A stretch of 64,000 nucleotides of DNA from Actinomycetota bacterium (GTDB taxonomy: Bacteria; Actinomycetota; Acidimicrobiia; Acidimicrobiales; Ilumatobacteraceae), in NCBI GenBank assembly GCA_016871355.1, contig VFZC01000008.1, forward strand, positions 32,874 through 96,873, read 5' to 3'. Of this stretch, positions 51,589 through 62,270 are shown piece by piece. The notes under the pieces are model-generated. The model saw only the letters and a list, made by a program, of their open reading frames with translations, was not told the DNA's origin and did no database searches. Numbering within the stretch: the first letter of the stretch is position 1; each line of letters opens with the position of its first letter. The position numbers and the translations under genes were made by a program.

Positions 51589-53577
51589 ATGAAGCGCGTC
51601 ATCAGGCTCGCGGCATTCGTATCGACGTGTGCGCTCGTGGCGCTCATGTGCGTGGACGGTGCGCAGGCATCGTCCTGGACCTTGCAGCGGATATCGGGTG
51701 AAGACCGCTACGACACCGCCGTTCGGGTCTCGACGGAGTTCTTTTCGTCGGGCGCCCCGGCCGTGGTTCTGGCAAACGGCGCCAACTTTGCTGACTCACT
51801 CTCGGGGTCAGCATTGGCTGCTCGGCTCGACTCGCCACTCTTGCTCGTACGCAAGGAAGTCATTCCGGCAGCGGTCGCCACGGAAATCTCGAGACTGAAG
51901 CCATCGAAGATCGTGATTCTCGGCGGTGCAGCAGCTATCGCTGCGAGTGTCGTCGATCAGCTGAAGTCGATTTCGTCGGCGGAACTTGTTCGCCTCGGTG
52001 GGTCCACTCGATATGAAACGAGCGAGAAGATCGTCGCATTCGGGTGGCCGAACGAAGCCGAAGCCGTTTACCTCGTGACGGGAGAGGGCTTTCCTGCGGG
52101 GCTTCTGGCCGGCGGGGCGGCGGGACTTCAGGACTCACCGGTTCTGCTGACGAGACCGACGAGTCTGGCGACGACGACCTCGGATCTGATCAAGAAACTG
52201 AAACCCAAGAAGCTCAGGGTTGTGTCTTACGGATCGTCGGGAGCCGGATACGTGTCGGCCCCGGTGATCAAAGCGGCGCGTACGGCGAGTCCGACGGGCT
52301 TTTCGCTGATCAGCGGAACCGATTTGTACGATGTGTCAAGCGCTCTCGCGACAATCAACGGTTCGATCTCGTCGACGGTAATTCTGACCACGAGTGAAGC
52401 CTTCCCCGATGCACTGGCCGCCGGAGGTACGGCGGGATATCTCGGGCGGACTTTGCTGATGACCAATCGTTCGTGCATGCCGAAATTGGTGTCCAACCTT
52501 CTGACCAACGGCGGAGTCGGGACCGTGACGGTGATCGGTGGGACAGCCGCAATTTCAGAGGAGTCAGCTCGTGGAACGGTGTGCCCGAGTGGAGTTCAGG
52601 CAGGGCAGGATTGGGAGACGGGTCCACTCCCGAGCGGGGTCTCCAAGACCTCGATCGACACCTTGGTTGCAACAGCATTTGGAGATGTCACAAAAAAGGG
52701 TCGCGTACGCGGTGTGGTCATTGTCATTGGCGACAAGATCGTCTACGAGAATTACCACCCGATGGACAATGCGCAGAGTCCGATGGTTTCGTACTCGATG
52801 GCGAAGGGCATCACGTCGACAATCGTGGGGATGCTCATTGCTGATGGGAAACTCTCCCTCGATCAGCCCGCTCCTATTGCAACTTGGCAGGGTGCGGGCG
52901 ATGGGCGGAAAGGAATCACGGTTCGCCACCTTCTCAACATGGCCTCAGGGTTGAGATGGACGGTTGCGACCGACAGGGTCAAGATGTGGAGCGCAACTGC
53001 GGCATCCGATTACGCCGCGGCCCTGCCACTTGCGGCCACGCCGGGTTCTCTGCACAACTACTCGTCGGGTGATTCGGCCATTCTCATGCGAATCGCAACT
53101 GAGACTTTGGGTGGAACGGCGCCGACCAGCTCCTTCATGCAGCAACGACTATTCGACCCACTCGGTATCACCACTGAGGTTCTCTTCCCCGACCGGAGTG
53201 GCCGTTGGCCCGGCCACTGGGGGGTCAACATGACTGCTCGAGACTGGGCTCGTTTCGGACTGCTGTACCTCAACGATGGAACATGGGGTGGCAAGAAAAT
53301 CATCTCTGACCAGTGGGTCGAATTCTCGAAGACCCCGTCTCCGCAGAATGACAAATACGGTGGACATTGGTGGATCTACAAAGACGCATACTCGGCGGAA
53401 GGCTTCGGTGGCCAGTACGTCTTGGTCTCACCTTCCAAGAACATGGTGATGGTGATCACCGCAGCGAACGGTTACGATTCTTTGTTCGGTTTGTCGGCGG
53501 TTCCTCAGGACGGGCAGGCCATTCGCTCCTTCGTCCTCCGTGAGGCCCTTTACGACTTGTTCCCAGTCGTTGACTGA
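51589..53577 (+). CDS. cell-wall-binding repeat 2 protein fused to a beta-lactamase-family serine hydrolase
   Basis: A 662-residue secreted protein. After a signal peptide (about 1-27) come three cell-wall-binding repeat 2 units: RISGEDRYDTAVRVS, then VRLGGSTRYETSEKIV, then LISGTDLYDVSSALA, filling residues 30-345. Residues about 360-660 are a class C beta-lactamase/DD-peptidase-like domain with the S-x-x-K motif at Ser403-Lys406 (YSMAKGIT) and the second motif near HNYSSGDS. It would act on the outer face of the wall, as a peptidase or esterase. Codon use looks more A/T-rich than in flanking genes. A GGGGGG ribosome site precedes the ATG. Confidence 0.88.
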   Translation: MKRVIRLAAFVSTCALVALMCVDGAQASSWTLQRISGEDRYDTAVRVSTEFFSSGAPAVVLANGANFADSLSGSALAARLDSPLLLVRKEVIPAAVATEISRLKPSKIVILGGAAAIAASVVDQLKSISSAELVRLGGSTRYETSEKIVAFGWPNEAEAVYLVTGEGFPAGLLAGGAAGLQDSPVLLTRPTSLATTTSDLIKKLKPKKLRVVSYGSSGAGYVSAPVIKAARTASPTGFSLISGTDLYDVSSALATINGSISSTVILTTSEAFPDALAAGGTAGYLGRTLLMTNRSCMPKLVSNLLTNGGVGTVTVIGGTAAISEESARGTVCPSGVQAGQDWETGPLPSGVSKTSIDTLVATAFGDVTKKGRVRGVVIVIGDKIVYENYHPMDNAQSPMVSYSMAKGITSTIVGMLIADGKLSLDQPAPIATWQGAGDGRKGITVRHLLNMASGLRWTVATDRVKMWSATAASDYAAALPLAATPGSLHNYSSGDSAILMRIATETLGGTAPTSSFMQQRLFDPLGITTEVLFPDRSGRWPGHWGVNMTARDWARFGLLYLNDGTWGGKKIISDQWVEFSKTPSPQNDKYGGHWWIYKDAYSAEGFGGQYVLVSPSKNMVMVITAANGYDSLFGLSAVPQDGQAIRSFVLREALYDLFPVVD

Positions 53578-53601
53578 CGATTGCGATCCACAACGCCGAA
53601 A

Positions 53602-55113
53602 TCAGCACTCCACGTCGGTAGAGGATGCCTTCAGTTCGATGAGGTAGTCGTCCACCACGTCGCGGGCGCACTTGCTCGCCGTGTAGCCGGTGTGCTGATT
53701 GGCCGTCACCACCACCAGACGACCACCTTCGAGTGCCTTCACCATGTTGCGCGTGCTGTCGAGTGGTGTGGACGGATCGCCCGTCGTGCCGATCACCACG
53801 ATCGGCCCGGCACCAATGCCCGTCACGTCCACACGCGGATCGATCGCGGCCGGCCAGAACGTGCAGCCGTAGTTGCCCTGAGTCTCGGGTGACATGCGCG
53901 GTGCGGCTTCTTGGTAGCGAGGCACGAACGAATCGGCTTCCTCGACCGTGAAGCGTTCGTCCTCGTCGGCGCACGTGATGGCGATGAACGCCTCCAACTC
54001 GTTGCCGTAGGTTCCGTCGGGCTGACGTTGGAAGTACGCATCGAAGAGTGCGAGCAGAGTCGAGCCGTTGCCATCGGCTGCTTCGGCGAGACCGGCGGCG
54101 AGGGTGTCCCAGTACGACTCGTCGTACAGCGCTTGCGCAACACTCGTCATCGCCATACCGCGCGTGAGTTCGGGGCGTCCGTCTTCCGTGGGCAACGGGT
54201 TCTCGTCCATCTCGGCCATGAGGCGGTCGAATGCACCCTCGGCGTCACCGTCGTTGTGGAACTGGCACGAGCGAGTGGCCGAACAATCGGCCAGGAACGC
54301 GGTGAGCGCCTGCTCGAAGCCGCGCTTCTGCTGCACACTCGCCGTCACCGAATCGACGTTCGGATCGGCGGCACCGTCGAGAACAGCCGCTCGAACGGTC
54401 TCGGGGAACAAGGTCGCCCACACCGCACCGAGTTCACTCCCGTACGACAAACCGAAGTACGAGATCTTCTCCTCACCGAGGGCCTGGCGAATGCGATCCA
54501 TGTCGCGCGCGACGTTGTTGGTTCCGACGTGATCGATGAAGTCGCTGTTGTTCGTGATGCACTCGTCGATGAATTCCTTGGCGAGGTCGATGTTGAACTG
54601 AGCCTCGGTGCTGTCGTCCGGTGTGGCGTCGCCTTGAGCGAAGAAGTAGTCGTAATCGTCGGTGCAGTCGATGGCGGGCTCAGATTCGCCGGTGCCACGC
54701 GGATCGAAGCCCACGATGTCGAAATGATCGAGCAGGCCCTTGCTGAGAATCTGATCGGCGGCCCGGGCCAGAATCGACCCGCCGAAACCGGGGCCACCCG
54801 GATTCATGAGAAGTGAACCGATGCGCTTGTCGGGATCGTTCGCCACTCGCCGTTCGAGATGGAGCGAGATGGTCTCCGAGTTCGGATCGTCGTAATCGAG
54901 GGGAACCTCGAGAGTGCCGCATTCGACCGGGCCGCACTCTTCCCACTCGATGGTTCCGGCTGAGGTCGAATCATCATCCGACGGTGCATCGGTGGACTCG
55001 GTGTCGACCACTGACGACTCGGTGCTTTCGGAGTCGACGAGTACGACATCGGAATCACCACCACATGACGCAACAACGAGGAGAAAGCCGATGACGAGAG
55101 TGGTCCGCCGCAT
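53602..55113 (-). CDS. secreted TAP-like alpha/beta hydrolase lipoprotein
   Basis: The 503-residue protein has a lipobox (LLVVASC, Cys17) followed by an acidic Ser/Thr-rich linker to about residue 52. The hydrolase fold shows the oxyanion region MNPGGPGFGG, the nucleophile Ser223 in GLSYGSELGA, the Asp in GTTGDPSTPL and the His in ANQHTGYTAS. The layout matches tripeptidyl-aminopeptidase-like hydrolases with a TAP C-terminal domain. It would be exposed on the cell surface and digest peptides or esters. ATG 55113 follows a TACCAT box by 6 nt, and the longer frame upstream is unlikely. Confidence 0.88.
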   Translation of the reverse strand: MRRTTLVIGFLLVVASCGGDSDVVLVDSESTESSVVDTESTDAPSDDDSTSAGTIEWEECGPVECGTLEVPLDYDDPNSETISLHLERRVANDPDKRIGSLLMNPGGPGFGGSILARAADQILSKGLLDHFDIVGFDPRGTGESEPAIDCTDDYDYFFAQGDATPDDSTEAQFNIDLAKEFIDECITNNSDFIDHVGTNNVARDMDRIRQALGEEKISYFGLSYGSELGAVWATLFPETVRAAVLDGAADPNVDSVTASVQQKRGFEQALTAFLADCSATRSCQFHNDGDAEGAFDRLMAEMDENPLPTEDGRPELTRGMAMTSVAQALYDESYWDTLAAGLAEAADGNGSTLLALFDAYFQRQPDGTYGNELEAFIAITCADEDERFTVEEADSFVPRYQEAAPRMSPETQGNYGCTFWPAAIDPRVDVTGIGAGPIVVIGTTGDPSTPLDSTRNMVKALEGGRLVVVTANQHTGYTASKCARDVVDDYLIELKASSTDVEC

Positions 55114-55145
55114 GCGTCGATGGTAGGTGAAAGTAACCTCGCGGT
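55114..55145. promoter_or_regulatory. 32-nt divergent promoter with two leaderless -10 boxes
   Basis: The minus-strand box TACCAT (55120-55125) lies 6 nt before ATG 55113. The plus-strand box TAACCT (55134-55139) lies 6 nt before GTG 55146. Any -35 elements would fall inside the opposite coding region, so the two promoters should compete for polymerase. Confidence 0.6.
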
Positions 55146-57008
55146 GTGCGCATGAACCCTCACATGATGATGCCCGGTGACGCATCGGCAGTGAAGGGTC
55201 GCCGCATCGAACGCGCCGCGCTTCGACGTGTGTGGATCTTCGCCCGCCCGTACCGCGCGAGCATCACCGGATTCCTTGTCACCATCCTCGTTGGGGCATT
55301 GGTGGCCCTCGTTCCACCGTTCGTTTTTCGCGCCATCATCGACGATGCGATCCCGGACGGATCACGTTCACGCATCTGGTCGCTGGCCCTCATCGCCGTT
55401 GGTGCGGCGATCGCCGACGCCGTTCTCGCCATCGGACAACGCTGGTACTCGGCTCGTATCGGTGAAGGTCTCATCTACGACTTGCGCGTGGCTTTGTTCG
55501 ACAAGGTTCAGCGGATGCCGGTCGCGTTCTTCACGCGCACGCAAACCGGCTCACTGATCAGCCGCCTCAACAACGACGTGATCGGAGCGCAGACCGCGGT
55601 CACATCCACACTCGGCAGTGTGGTGAGCAACGTCGTGGTCCTCGTCACCACACTCGCGGCCATGATCGCGCTCGAATGGCGCCTCACGCTCATCGCCCTG
55701 ATCGTTCTTCCGGTGTTCGTGGTTCCGGCCCGCCGTGTGGGCAACAAGCTGCAAGAGATCGCGCGCGAGCAGATGGGTCTCAACGCCCAGATGAACACGC
55801 AGATGTCCGAGCGGTTCAACGTGGCCGGCGCGATGTTGGTGAAGTTGTTCGGACGTCACGATCGTGAAGTCGGCGAGTTCTCCGGTCGCGCGGCGGGCGT
55901 TCGCGACACCGGCATTCGTTCGGCCATGTACGGGCGTGTCTTTTTCGTCGCCTTGGGTCTGGTCGGTGCTCTCGGTGCGGTGGCCGTGTACGGCATCGGC
56001 GCACAGCTGGTGGTGTCGGGCGACATCACATCGGGAACCCTCGTGGCGTTGGCCGCTCTGGTGGCCCGCGTGTACCAACCGCTCACCGGTCTCACGAACG
56101 CCCGCGTCGATCTGCTCACCTCGTTCGTCAGCTTCGAGCGCGTGTTCGAAGTTCTCGACGCACGGGTGGCGATCGTCGACAAGCCGGGTGCGATCGATTT
56201 GGTCGATCCGCGCGGCCGAGTCGAACTCGATCAGGTCACCTTCCGGTATCCACCGGCGTCGGCGGTGTCCATCGCGTCACTCGAAACTCCCGGTGCCCCC
56301 ACCGGTGATCCCGATCGCGACGTGCTCCACGGCGTGTCGCTCGCGATCGAGCCGGGTGAGACGGTGGCTCTGGTTGGCTCATCGGGTTCGGGCAAGACCA
56401 CGCTCGCCTCTCTCATTCCGCGTTTGTACGACGTGACCGGCGGCGCCGTTCGCATCGACGGCAACGATGTGCGCGATCTCACCGGACACACGTTGCGCGC
56501 CGCGATCGGTGTGGTGTCGCAAGACCCGCACCTCTTCCACGAGAGCATCGAATCGAACCTGCGCTACGTGAAAGAAGGCGCCACCGCGGCCGACATCGAA
56601 GAAGCCTGTCGACGCGCCCGCATTCACGACACCATCGCCGCGCTCCCCGACGGTTACGCCACGGTCGTAGGCGAACGCGGCTATCGACTCTCCGGTGGCG
56701 AGAAACAGCGTCTGGCCATTGCGCGTCTGCTCCTCAAGGATCCGGCCGTCATGATCCTCGATGAAGCCACGAGCCACCTCGACAACGAGAACGAAGCCCT
56801 CGTGCAAGGTGCCCTCGACGACGCGATGCGCGGTCGTACCGCCATCGTGATCGCTCATCGACTCTCCACCATCAAGGACGCCCACCGCATCGTGGTTCTC
56901 GACGACGGACGAATCGTCGAACAGGGAACGCACGATCAGTTGATGGCTCTCGACGGCCCATACGCGCGTCAGGTTCGCGCCGGCAGTTTGTTCTCCGTAC
57001 CGACCTGA
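55146..57008 (+). CDS. ABC exporter, fused membrane and ATP-binding domains
   Basis: This 620-residue half-exporter has six membrane helices (about 30-330) with the coupling segment TRTQTGSLISRLNNDV. The nucleotide-binding domain has Walker A GSSGSGKTTLA, the Q-loop VSQDPHLFHESIESN, signature LSGGEKQRLAIARL, Walker B VMILDEATSHLD and His switch IAHRLSTIKD. It is the MsbA/LmrA type and works as a homodimer or with a partner. The cargo is unknown. The GTG follows a TAACCT box by 6 nt; an ATG two codons later is also possible. Divergent from the TAP hydrolase gene. Confidence 0.92.
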   Translation: MRMNPHMMMPGDASAVKGRRIERAALRRVWIFARPYRASITGFLVTILVGALVALVPPFVFRAIIDDAIPDGSRSRIWSLALIAVGAAIADAVLAIGQRWYSARIGEGLIYDLRVALFDKVQRMPVAFFTRTQTGSLISRLNNDVIGAQTAVTSTLGSVVSNVVVLVTTLAAMIALEWRLTLIALIVLPVFVVPARRVGNKLQEIAREQMGLNAQMNTQMSERFNVAGAMLVKLFGRHDREVGEFSGRAAGVRDTGIRSAMYGRVFFVALGLVGALGAVAVYGIGAQLVVSGDITSGTLVALAALVARVYQPLTGLTNARVDLLTSFVSFERVFEVLDARVAIVDKPGAIDLVDPRGRVELDQVTFRYPPASAVSIASLETPGAPTGDPDRDVLHGVSLAIEPGETVALVGSSGSGKTTLASLIPRLYDVTGGAVRIDGNDVRDLTGHTLRAAIGVVSQDPHLFHESIESNLRYVKEGATAADIEEACRRARIHDTIAALPDGYATVVGERGYRLSGGEKQRLAIARLLLKDPAVMILDEATSHLDNENEALVQGALDDAMRGRTAIVIAHRLSTIKDAHRIVVLDDGRIVEQGTHDQLMALDGPYARQVRAGSLFSVPT

Positions 57009-57027
57009 GGTTCGTGATCGGTGAACG

Positions 57028-58791
57028 TCAGTGCGGACCGCGACGTGTTCCGCGCACCAGACGACCGGGCAACTCACCCGTGTGCTGGCCGTCCTGGAAC
57101 GTGACCGTGCCACCCTTGATCGTGAATCGATATCCGCTGGCGTCCTGTACGAGACGACGGCCACCGGCGGGCAAGTCGTGCACGATGTGCGGAGGGGCGG
57201 CGCCGAGCGTGTTCATGTCGATCACGTTGAGATCGGCCAGATAACCCGGCGCCACCACACCACGGTCGAACCATCCCACGTGGCTTGCTGTGCGCTGCGT
57301 GAGGTGGTTCACCATGAGTTCGATGGGGAGGCGACCGTCTTCGTGACGATCACGAGTCCAGAGCGCGAGCGCCGTGGTGGGGAAACTGCCGTCGCTGATG
57401 GCACCGCAGTGAGCACCAGCATCCGACAGACCGATCACGGCGTTCTTGCGCATCAGCATCTCGCGCACGTCGTCGAGATTGCCGTGTGAGAAGTTGAACA
57501 ACGGCTTGTAGAGAAGGCGATTGCCGTTCTCTTCGATCATCAAGTCGATCAAGAACTCGATCACGGGACGACCGGCGGCTTGTGCGCGGGCGGCCACCGA
57601 ATCGGACTTCTTCGGCTCGTAGTTGACCGGGTTCTCCATCGGGAAGAGCTTGTAGAACGAGCCGAACACATCGGCGGCGAGTCCTTCGAGTTTCTCCATT
57701 GCCGCGGCGTGCTCGGTTGCGATGCGTGAGCGGCGCTCCGGATCGCGAAGAGCGGCAACCACGTCGGGTAGCGGACGCGTGGCGATCTCCTGGTAACTCG
57801 GACACACGAGCAGTGGATTGGCCGAGGCCGTGAGACCTTGCAGGATTCCGATGGGGCGCACGGCTACCTGTGTGGCGAGTTTGGCTCCCTTGGCCACGTT
57901 GCGGTCGACCCACTCGCCCATTTCGCGCCAACGATCGGGAAGCATCTCGGGTTGCTGCACCGTCATCGACAACGGACGACCAGTGGAAAGCGCGAGCTGC
58001 GCCATCAGATCCATTTCGGCGCGCGCGTATTCGGTATCGGTCGATTGGTACGCGTCGGAGATGAGTTGGATGACCCCGCTGCCGCTCTCGGCCATCGCCG
58101 TTCCGAGGGCGATGAGTTCGTCGGCCGATGAGAAACGCGTACCCAAGAACGCGCCGTCACGAGTGCGGTGTACGAACGTACGACTGGTGGTGAAACCGAG
58201 CGCTCCAGCGCGCATGCCTTCGCGAACCGCGGTTGCCATGCGCATGAGTTCGTCGACCGACGGCGCCTCGTTCAGATCGGCCCCGCGCTCGCCCATCACG
58301 TACGCACGCAGTGGTGCGTGGGCCACCTGAGTGGCGACATCGATGGCGTAATGACGACGATCGAGTGCGTCGAGATAATCGGGGAAGGTTTCCCAGTCCC
58401 AGGTGAGTCCTTCGGCCAACGCGGTGCCCGGGATGTCTTCCACACCTTCGAGCATTCCGATCAGCCAGTCGTGCACTTCGGGCGTGGGCTTGGCCGGTGC
58501 GAAACCGACACCGCAGTTACCCATCACGATCGAGGTGACTCCGTGGACGCTCGACGGGGCCAACACCGGATCCCACGTGGCCTGACCATCGAAGTGGGTG
58601 TGGATGTCGACGAAGCCGGGTGTCACCACCAGACCCGAGGCGTCGATCTCGCGTCGACCACGTCCGGACAACCCGGGGGCCACCTCGGTGATCACCCCAC
58701 CGACCACGGCGATGTCGACCCCGTCACGGGCGGGGGCCCCCGTACCGTCGACCAGGCGGGCGTTGCGGATGACCAGATCGTGGGATCCCAT
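57028..58791 (-). CDS. amidohydrolase, N-acyl-D-amino-acid deacylase family
   Basis: A 587-residue amidohydrolase. The metal motif [18 protein letters not shown] is at about residues 58-75, with [12 protein letters not shown] following; the latter contains the metal-bridging Cys typical of D-aminoacylases. The later region LSDAGAHCG supplies the catalytic Asp and His. The C-terminal beta domain GDLNV-like segment ([16 protein letters not shown]) is also present. D-aminoacylases remove acyl groups from D-amino acids. Actinobacterial relatives often act on unknown amides. The ATG follows a CAGACT box by 6 nt. It converges on the ABC exporter gene with a 19-nt gap. Confidence 0.88.
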   Translation of the reverse strand: MGSHDLVIRNARLVDGTGAPARDGVDIAVVGGVITEVAPGLSGRGRREIDASGLVVTPGFVDIHTHFDGQATWDPVLAPSSVHGVTSIVMGNCGVGFAPAKPTPEVHDWLIGMLEGVEDIPGTALAEGLTWDWETFPDYLDALDRRHYAIDVATQVAHAPLRAYVMGERGADLNEAPSVDELMRMATAVREGMRAGALGFTTSRTFVHRTRDGAFLGTRFSSADELIALGTAMAESGSGVIQLISDAYQSTDTEYARAEMDLMAQLALSTGRPLSMTVQQPEMLPDRWREMGEWVDRNVAKGAKLATQVAVRPIGILQGLTASANPLLVCPSYQEIATRPLPDVVAALRDPERRSRIATEHAAAMEKLEGLAADVFGSFYKLFPMENPVNYEPKKSDSVAARAQAAGRPVIEFLIDLMIEENGNRLLYKPLFNFSHGNLDDVREMLMRKNAVIGLSDAGAHCGAISDGSFPTTALALWTRDRHEDGRLPIELMVNHLTQRTASHVGWFDRGVVAPGYLADLNVIDMNTLGAAPPHIVHDLPAGGRRLVQDASGYRFTIKGGTVTFQDGQHTGELPGRLVRGTRRGPH

Positions 58792-58851
58792 GTGGGAAGT
58801 CTGTCAGAAAGATTCGGATGGGCGGTGGGTCGTGATTCGGGTGGGCGCCCC

Positions 58852-58857
58852 GTATTT
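58852..58857 (+). promoter_or_regulatory. possible -10 box for the TTQAP lipoprotein
   Basis: TATTTT, the most A/T-rich hexamer upstream, lies about 60 nt before the ATG. A GAAAGGGGAG ribosome site is 10 nt before the ATG, so this gene has a leader, unlike many neighbours. The -35 is not clear. Confidence 0.35.
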
Positions 58858-58917
58858 TAGGAGGAAGGGGGCGGGACAAGGGCCCTCGGAAACCGTCCTG
58901 AAAGGGGAGAGCCCACC

Positions 58918-59601
58918 ATGAAGAAGTTCCCGAAAGTTTCGGTCGTCCTGGGCCTCGCCCTGGTGTCCCTCGTCGCATGCGGGTCGGACTCATCCGGATC
59001 CGATGCGACCGGATCGTCCCCGGCCGCCGCCGAGGCGACCACCCAGGCCCCGGCCGCCGCCGAGGCGACCACCCAGGCCCCGGCCGCCGCCGTGACCACC
59101 CAGGCCCCGGCCGCCGCCGTGACCACCCAGGCCCCGGCCGCCGCCGAGGCGTCCACCCAGGCCCCGGCCGCCGCCGTGACCACCCAGGCCCCGGCCGCCG
59201 CCGTGACCACCCAGGCCCCGGCCGCCGTCGCGGCGACCACCCAGGCCCCGGCCGCCGCCGTGACCACCCAGGCCCCGGCCACCGTCGCGACGACCACCCA
59301 GGCTCCGGCGGCGTCCCCCACGATCGGCGACGTCAAGGTCGATTGTCTGAATCGTGGACTTCGGGTCAACGCCACCGTGAACAAGGGGTCGTCCGACATC
59401 AACCGCGTGGTGGTGAAGCGGGCCAACGACGAGGGCGCCGAATTGGAGACCAGGATGACCTTCCTCGGCCCGGATACCGGGGCTGGGAATGAGTGGTCGG
59501 CCGTCAATGTGGCCGGAGCCGTCGACCGGATCACGGTTGTTGCCACCGACAAATCGGGCAAGACCGTGAGCTCGGCCAAGGACTTCAACCTGCCCTGTTA
59601 A
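58918..59601 (+). CDS. TTQAP-repeat lipoprotein
   Basis: A 227-residue lipoprotein. The signal ends in a lipobox (VSLVAC, Cys20), followed by GSDSSGSD and ten TTQAP/STQAP units spaced by Ala, Val or Glu (about residues 40-130). The C-terminal domain is a small beta sandwich (VDCLNRGLRVNATVNKGS, AVDRITVVATDKSGKTVS) with two cysteines, at about 142 and the last residue, that could pair. The repeat looks like a wall-spanning spacer that displays the domain. The function is unknown. The Ala-Pro-Thr-rich spacer may be O-glycosylated. Confidence 0.75.
   Translation: MKKFPKVSVVLGLALVSLVACGSDSSGSDATGSSPAAAEATTQAPAAAEATTQAPAAAVTTQAPAAAVTTQAPAAAEASTQAPAAAVTTQAPAAAVTTQAPAAVAATTQAPAAAVTTQAPATVATTTQAPAASPTIGDVKVDCLNRGLRVNATVNKGSSDINRVVVKRANDEGAELETRMTFLGPDTGAGNEWSAVNVAGAVDRITVVATDKSGKTVSSAKDFNLPC
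59038..59307 (+). repeat. tandem repeat encoding TTQAP units
   Basis: Ten copies of an ACCACCCAGGCCCCG core (one with a TCC codon, one with GCT) separated by 9-15 nt of GCC/GTG/GCG codons. The codons are almost invariant, which suggests recent expansion by slippage. Confidence 0.85.
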
Positions 59602-59636
59602 GGACGTTCTCGGAACAAACTCCCTCGAGGAGGGTC

Positions 59637-59669
59637 AAGATCCTGAGTCGAGATGACTCAGGATCTTTT
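59637..59669 (+). terminator. terminator of the TTQAP gene, containing a HAIR-like core
   Basis: A perfect 13-bp stem (left arm 59637-59649, right arm 59655-59667) with a 5-nt loop is followed by TTTTC-type bases, 36 nt after the lipoprotein stop. Within it lies CCTGAGT-N7-ACTCAGG, which resembles the HspR operator CTTGAGT-N7-ACTCAAG at 12 of 14 positions. Confidence 0.75.
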
Positions 59670-59713
59670 CTTTCCGGGTTGCGACACTCCATTGGCCGGG
59701 CTAACTTGACACG

Positions 59714-59766
59714 AGCCGACGCAGGTTCCGCATCCCCCCGGGGAATCTGCGTCGGACCATTTTTCG
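59714..59766 (+). ncRNA. candidate small RNA upstream of dnaK
   Basis: TTGCGA (59679-59684) and TAACTT (59702-59707) with a 17-nt spacer make a good promoter. A start near 59714 gives a transcript of about 50 nt whose ends pair (CCGACGCAG 59716-59724 with CTGCGTCGG 59747-59755), with inner TTCC/GGGAA pairing, followed by a T-run at 59760-59764. It could be a small RNA or a short terminated leader of the dnaK operon. Confidence 0.4.
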
Positions 59767-59864
59767 TCGACACCACCGAGTGTTGACATCACATTTCGTC
59801 CACGAAGTTCAACAGACAGCCCCGGCGGGTCGGCCCTCCGGGATCAACGAAGAGGTTCAGCATC

Positions 59865-61706
<1,842 letters not shown>

Positions 61707-61715
61707 GGCGCCGTC

Positions 61716-62225
61716 GTGGATGCCGACATGGTCGATGGTGAGGCGTCGGTCGACGAATCCGTCGTTGCCGAATCCGTCGTTGCCGAATCCGTTGTCGAAC
61801 TCGACGTCGAGACTCTGATGGCCGAACGCGATTCGTTCCGCGACATCGCGCAGCGTCTGCAGGCCGACTTCGAGAACTATCGCAAGCGGGTGAGCAGTCA
61901 GACGACCGACGAAGTCGAGCGAGCCACGGGTCGCTTGGCCGAAGGATTGCTGCCGGTTCTCGATGCGTGTGAAGCGGCGTTCGTGGCCCATCCGGCCGAA
62001 GTCGAACCGTTGTTCAATCTGTTGCTCGGCGAACTGCGCAAGCAGGGCCTCGAAGCGATGAACCTCAACGGTCAGGCGTTCGACCCCAATCTGGCCGAAG
62101 CAGTCATGCGCGAAGACGGTGAGGGTGATGGCAACGGCAACGCGATCGTCACCGATGTCATGCGTTCGGGTTACACCTGGAAAGGACGCGTTCTGCGCGC
62201 CGCGCTCGTGAAGGTGCGCGGCTGA
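61716..62225 (+). CDS. grpE: nucleotide exchange factor GrpE
   Basis: A 169-residue GrpE that releases ADP from DnaK. The acidic amino terminus (about residues 1-35) contains a short repeat ESVVAESVVAESVVE encoded by near-identical 15-nt units. A coiled coil follows (LMAERDSFRDIAQRLQADFE then NYRKRVSSQ). The C-terminal beta domain ends GNAIVTDVMRSGYTWKGRVL, with the conserved GY-x-x-x-x-R-x-L motif. The start is a GTG 9 nt after dnaK. It is a standard member of the operon. Confidence 0.92.
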   Translation: MDADMVDGEASVDESVVAESVVAESVVELDVETLMAERDSFRDIAQRLQADFENYRKRVSSQTTDEVERATGRLAEGLLPVLDACEAAFVAHPAEVEPLFNLLLGELRKQGLEAMNLNGQAFDPNLAEAVMREDGEGDGNGNAIVTDVMRSGYTWKGRVLRAALVKVRG

Positions 62226-62270
62226 GATCGCGGCACTGATCGTTCACGGCCGGGGAGAGGAGGGGACACG

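Noticed and set aside
59783..59811. TTGACA near dnaK as its -35
   Set aside because: No convincing -10 is found 16-18 nt later, so I did not list it as a promoter. The real dnaK promoter is unresolved.
59781..59816. TGTTGA...TCAACA as an HspR operator close to dnaK
   Set aside because: The spacing is about 20 nt and the arms do not match CTTGAGT/ACTCAAG.
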